DNA of 6,230 bases, from NCBI GenBank assembly GCA_934755305.1, contig CAKVLD010000113.1, positions 1-6,230 on the forward strand. The letters are read 5' to 3'. Under the pieces are notes generated by a model. The model saw nothing but the letters and a program-made list of their open reading frames with translations. It was not told the DNA's origin and made no database searches. This document shows, one piece after another, positions 5,296 through 6,230 of the stretch. Source of the stretch: an uncultured Clostridium sp. GTDB taxonomy: Bacteria; Bacillota; Clostridia; Clostridiales; Clostridiaceae. Each line of letters begins with the position of its first letter. The stretch's first letter is position 1. Both the position numbers and the translations under genes were made by a program.

Positions 5296-5396
5296 TGAAA
5301 TTATATTTTTACATAGGAAATATTAAAAAAATGTCCATTTTGGCAAAAAACTGAAATGGTTGATTAAATTCACCCTTTTTTAGGAGGTTTTCAGAT

Positions 5397-5990
5397 ATGG
5401 TGCGAAAAGAACAAGTCTATGATCTGTATATAGCAGGGTATGAGATTATAGAAATTTCTCATATTTGTAATTGTAGCGAAAGAACTATAAGAAGAAAACT
5501 TAAAGAAATAAGAGACGAAAAACAGGAAGAAGAATTAAATAGACTTAAGTTATTAGGAGTTAGTATAGAAGTTATAAACGATAATAAAAAGAAGGTTAGA
5601 TATAAAAGAGTTTATAATAAAAACGAAATAATAAAGTCTTATTTAGATGGATACACAGCAAGAGAAATTGAAGATAAGTATGGATACTTTAGAGATGAAG
5701 TTTATAACATAATAAGAAACCTAAAGAGAAAAATTGGATTTAGTAAATTTAAAGAACTTTATGAGAAAATACATAAAAAGAATAGAGAAAAATTATTGTT
5801 AGAGAGAGAAAAAGAAAAGTATAATAGAGACATATTAAAATTAACAAGATTAGAAGTTAATGGCTATATAGGTGATGAAGCTCTTTTTTCTTCAGTAAAA
5901 AGTGCATATAGAATAAGGGGAAGAGACTTAGTTTTAACCAATGATTGCAAAGAGATTGCAACTTGGGATCTACCAAGAATATATAAATAA
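5397..5990 (+). CDS. Putative DNA-binding protein with two helix-turn-helix segments
   Basis: This 197-residue protein starts at ATG 5397 with AGGAGG nine bases upstream (5382-5387). Two similar homeodomain-like HTH segments are visible: residues about 5-38 (QVYDLYIAGYEIIEISHICN followed by CSERTIRRKLKEI) and about 76-112 (NEIIKSYLDGYTAREIEDKY followed by FRDEVYNIIRNLKRK). Both share a helix, Gly-Tyr, a helix and then a recognition helix. A basic, probably helical stretch (113-145, many KEK/REK) leads to a C-terminal segment with VNGYIGDEALFSSVKSAYRI. It is the first gene of the rightward operon opposite the repressor, so a role as an early regulator is likely by position. I do not recognise a named family, and the target site is unknown. 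The frame is intact. Confidence 0.7.
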   Translation: MVRKEQVYDLYIAGYEIIEISHICNCSERTIRRKLKEIRDEKQEEELNRLKLLGVSIEVINDNKKKVRYKRVYNKNEIIKSYLDGYTAREIEDKYGYFRDEVYNIIRNLKRKIGFSKFKELYEKIHKKNREKLLLEREKEKYNRDILKLTRLEVNGYIGDEALFSSVKSAYRIRGRDLVLTNDCKEIATWDLPRIYK

Positions 5991-6002
5991 GGGGTGTTTC
6001 TT

Positions 6003-6230
6003 ATGAATTTTGATAAAATTAAAGAGTTATTAAAAAGTAGAAAGGTACAAGCTATATCAGCTTTGGCTATATGTGGGATAATAGCAATTGGAACATCTAT
6101 TTTTATGCTAAATAATAAGAATACAAAAGAAAGCACTAAGGTAGATAAGATTGTAAAAGTAGAAAATAAAAAAAGTAAAGAAGAAGCTAAAAAAGAAATA
6201 GAAGATTTAAAAAAAGTAGATTTGTCTAAG
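6003..6230 (+). CDS. Single-pass membrane-anchored lysine-rich protein (3' end outside window)
   Basis: ATG 6003 lies 12 bases after the previous stop and has an AAGGGGTG ribosome site (5989-5996) that overlaps that stop, so the two genes form an operon. 76 codons are visible. Residues 1-14 are basic, 15-36 (VQAISALAICGIIAIGTSIF then ML) form one membrane helix, and from 37 on the sequence is very rich in Lys and Glu (NKKSKEEAKKEIEDLKK). This suggests a signal anchor with the charged part outside, or a secreted protein with an N-terminal signal. LAIC at 21-24 is a poor lipobox because Ile precedes Cys. The function cannot be told from this part. Confidence 0.7.
   Translation, partial: MNFDKIKELLKSRKVQAISALAICGIIAIGTSIFMLNNKNTKESTKVDKIVKVENKKSKEEAKKEIEDLKKVDLSK

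Noticed and set aside
6063..6077. Lipoprotein signal (LAIC)
   Set aside because: Ile directly before Cys is not accepted by the usual lipobox, and the Cys lies in the middle of the membrane helix.
5864..6136. 90-codon minus-strand frame
   Set aside because: It lies antisense across the end of the two-HTH gene and the start of the membrane protein gene, both of which have good ribosome sites in the other direction.

Overview
The window is very AT-rich, uses AGGAGG/GGGGTG-type ribosome binding sites, and is dominated by A/T-ending codons and Lys/Ile/Asn-rich proteins. This fits a low-GC Firmicute, most likely a Clostridium. The genus is inferred from composition and protein style; no species marker is present. 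Most of the window looks like a plasmid or a phage that replicates as a plasmid (phage-plasmid), joined at its left end to a piece of ordinary chromosome.

Left end (1-377): the tail of an unidentified rightward gene, a bidirectional terminator, and on the minus strand the last 81 codons of a Ca2+/H+ antiporter (CAX family). The antiporter stops abruptly at about 377. From about 379 the plus strand is an actin-like ParM partition protein that lacks its N-terminal part. Two unrelated genes on opposite strands are thus cut and joined at one point: a recombination or integration junction, or an assembly chimera.

Plasmid backbone (379-2640): truncated parM, a small ParR-like ribbon-helix-helix gene, a terminator, then a convergent Rep_3 initiator gene on the minus strand. 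Upstream of rep are a good promoter, an inverted repeat overlapping its -35, four full 21-bp iterons plus a partial fifth, and an AT-rich stretch. This is a classic iteron origin with likely Rep autoregulation.

Phage-like regulatory module (2692-6230): a strong rightward promoter has a perfect LexA (SOS) box, GAAC-N4-GTTC, between its -35 and -10. It reads into a D12-class adenine methyltransferase gene with an in-frame TGA where Trp is expected, and then, with an 11-base overlap, into a sigma-region-4-like regulator of the type that controls phage late genes. A convergent gene encodes an HTH repressor with a self-cleaving S24 (LexA/UmuD-like) domain and a 14-residue tandem repeat linker. Back-to-back promoters and small palindromes separate it from a rightward gene for a protein with two predicted helix-turn-helix segments. 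A single-pass membrane protein gene then runs off the window.

How the parts may work together: rep/iterons and parMR would maintain the element as a plasmid, the S24 repressor would keep the rightward promoter silent, and DNA damage would relieve both that repressor (by self-cleavage) and host LexA at the methylase/late-regulator promoter. The broken parM and the nonsense codon in the methylase suggest the copy seen here is damaged, possibly because it is now integrated.
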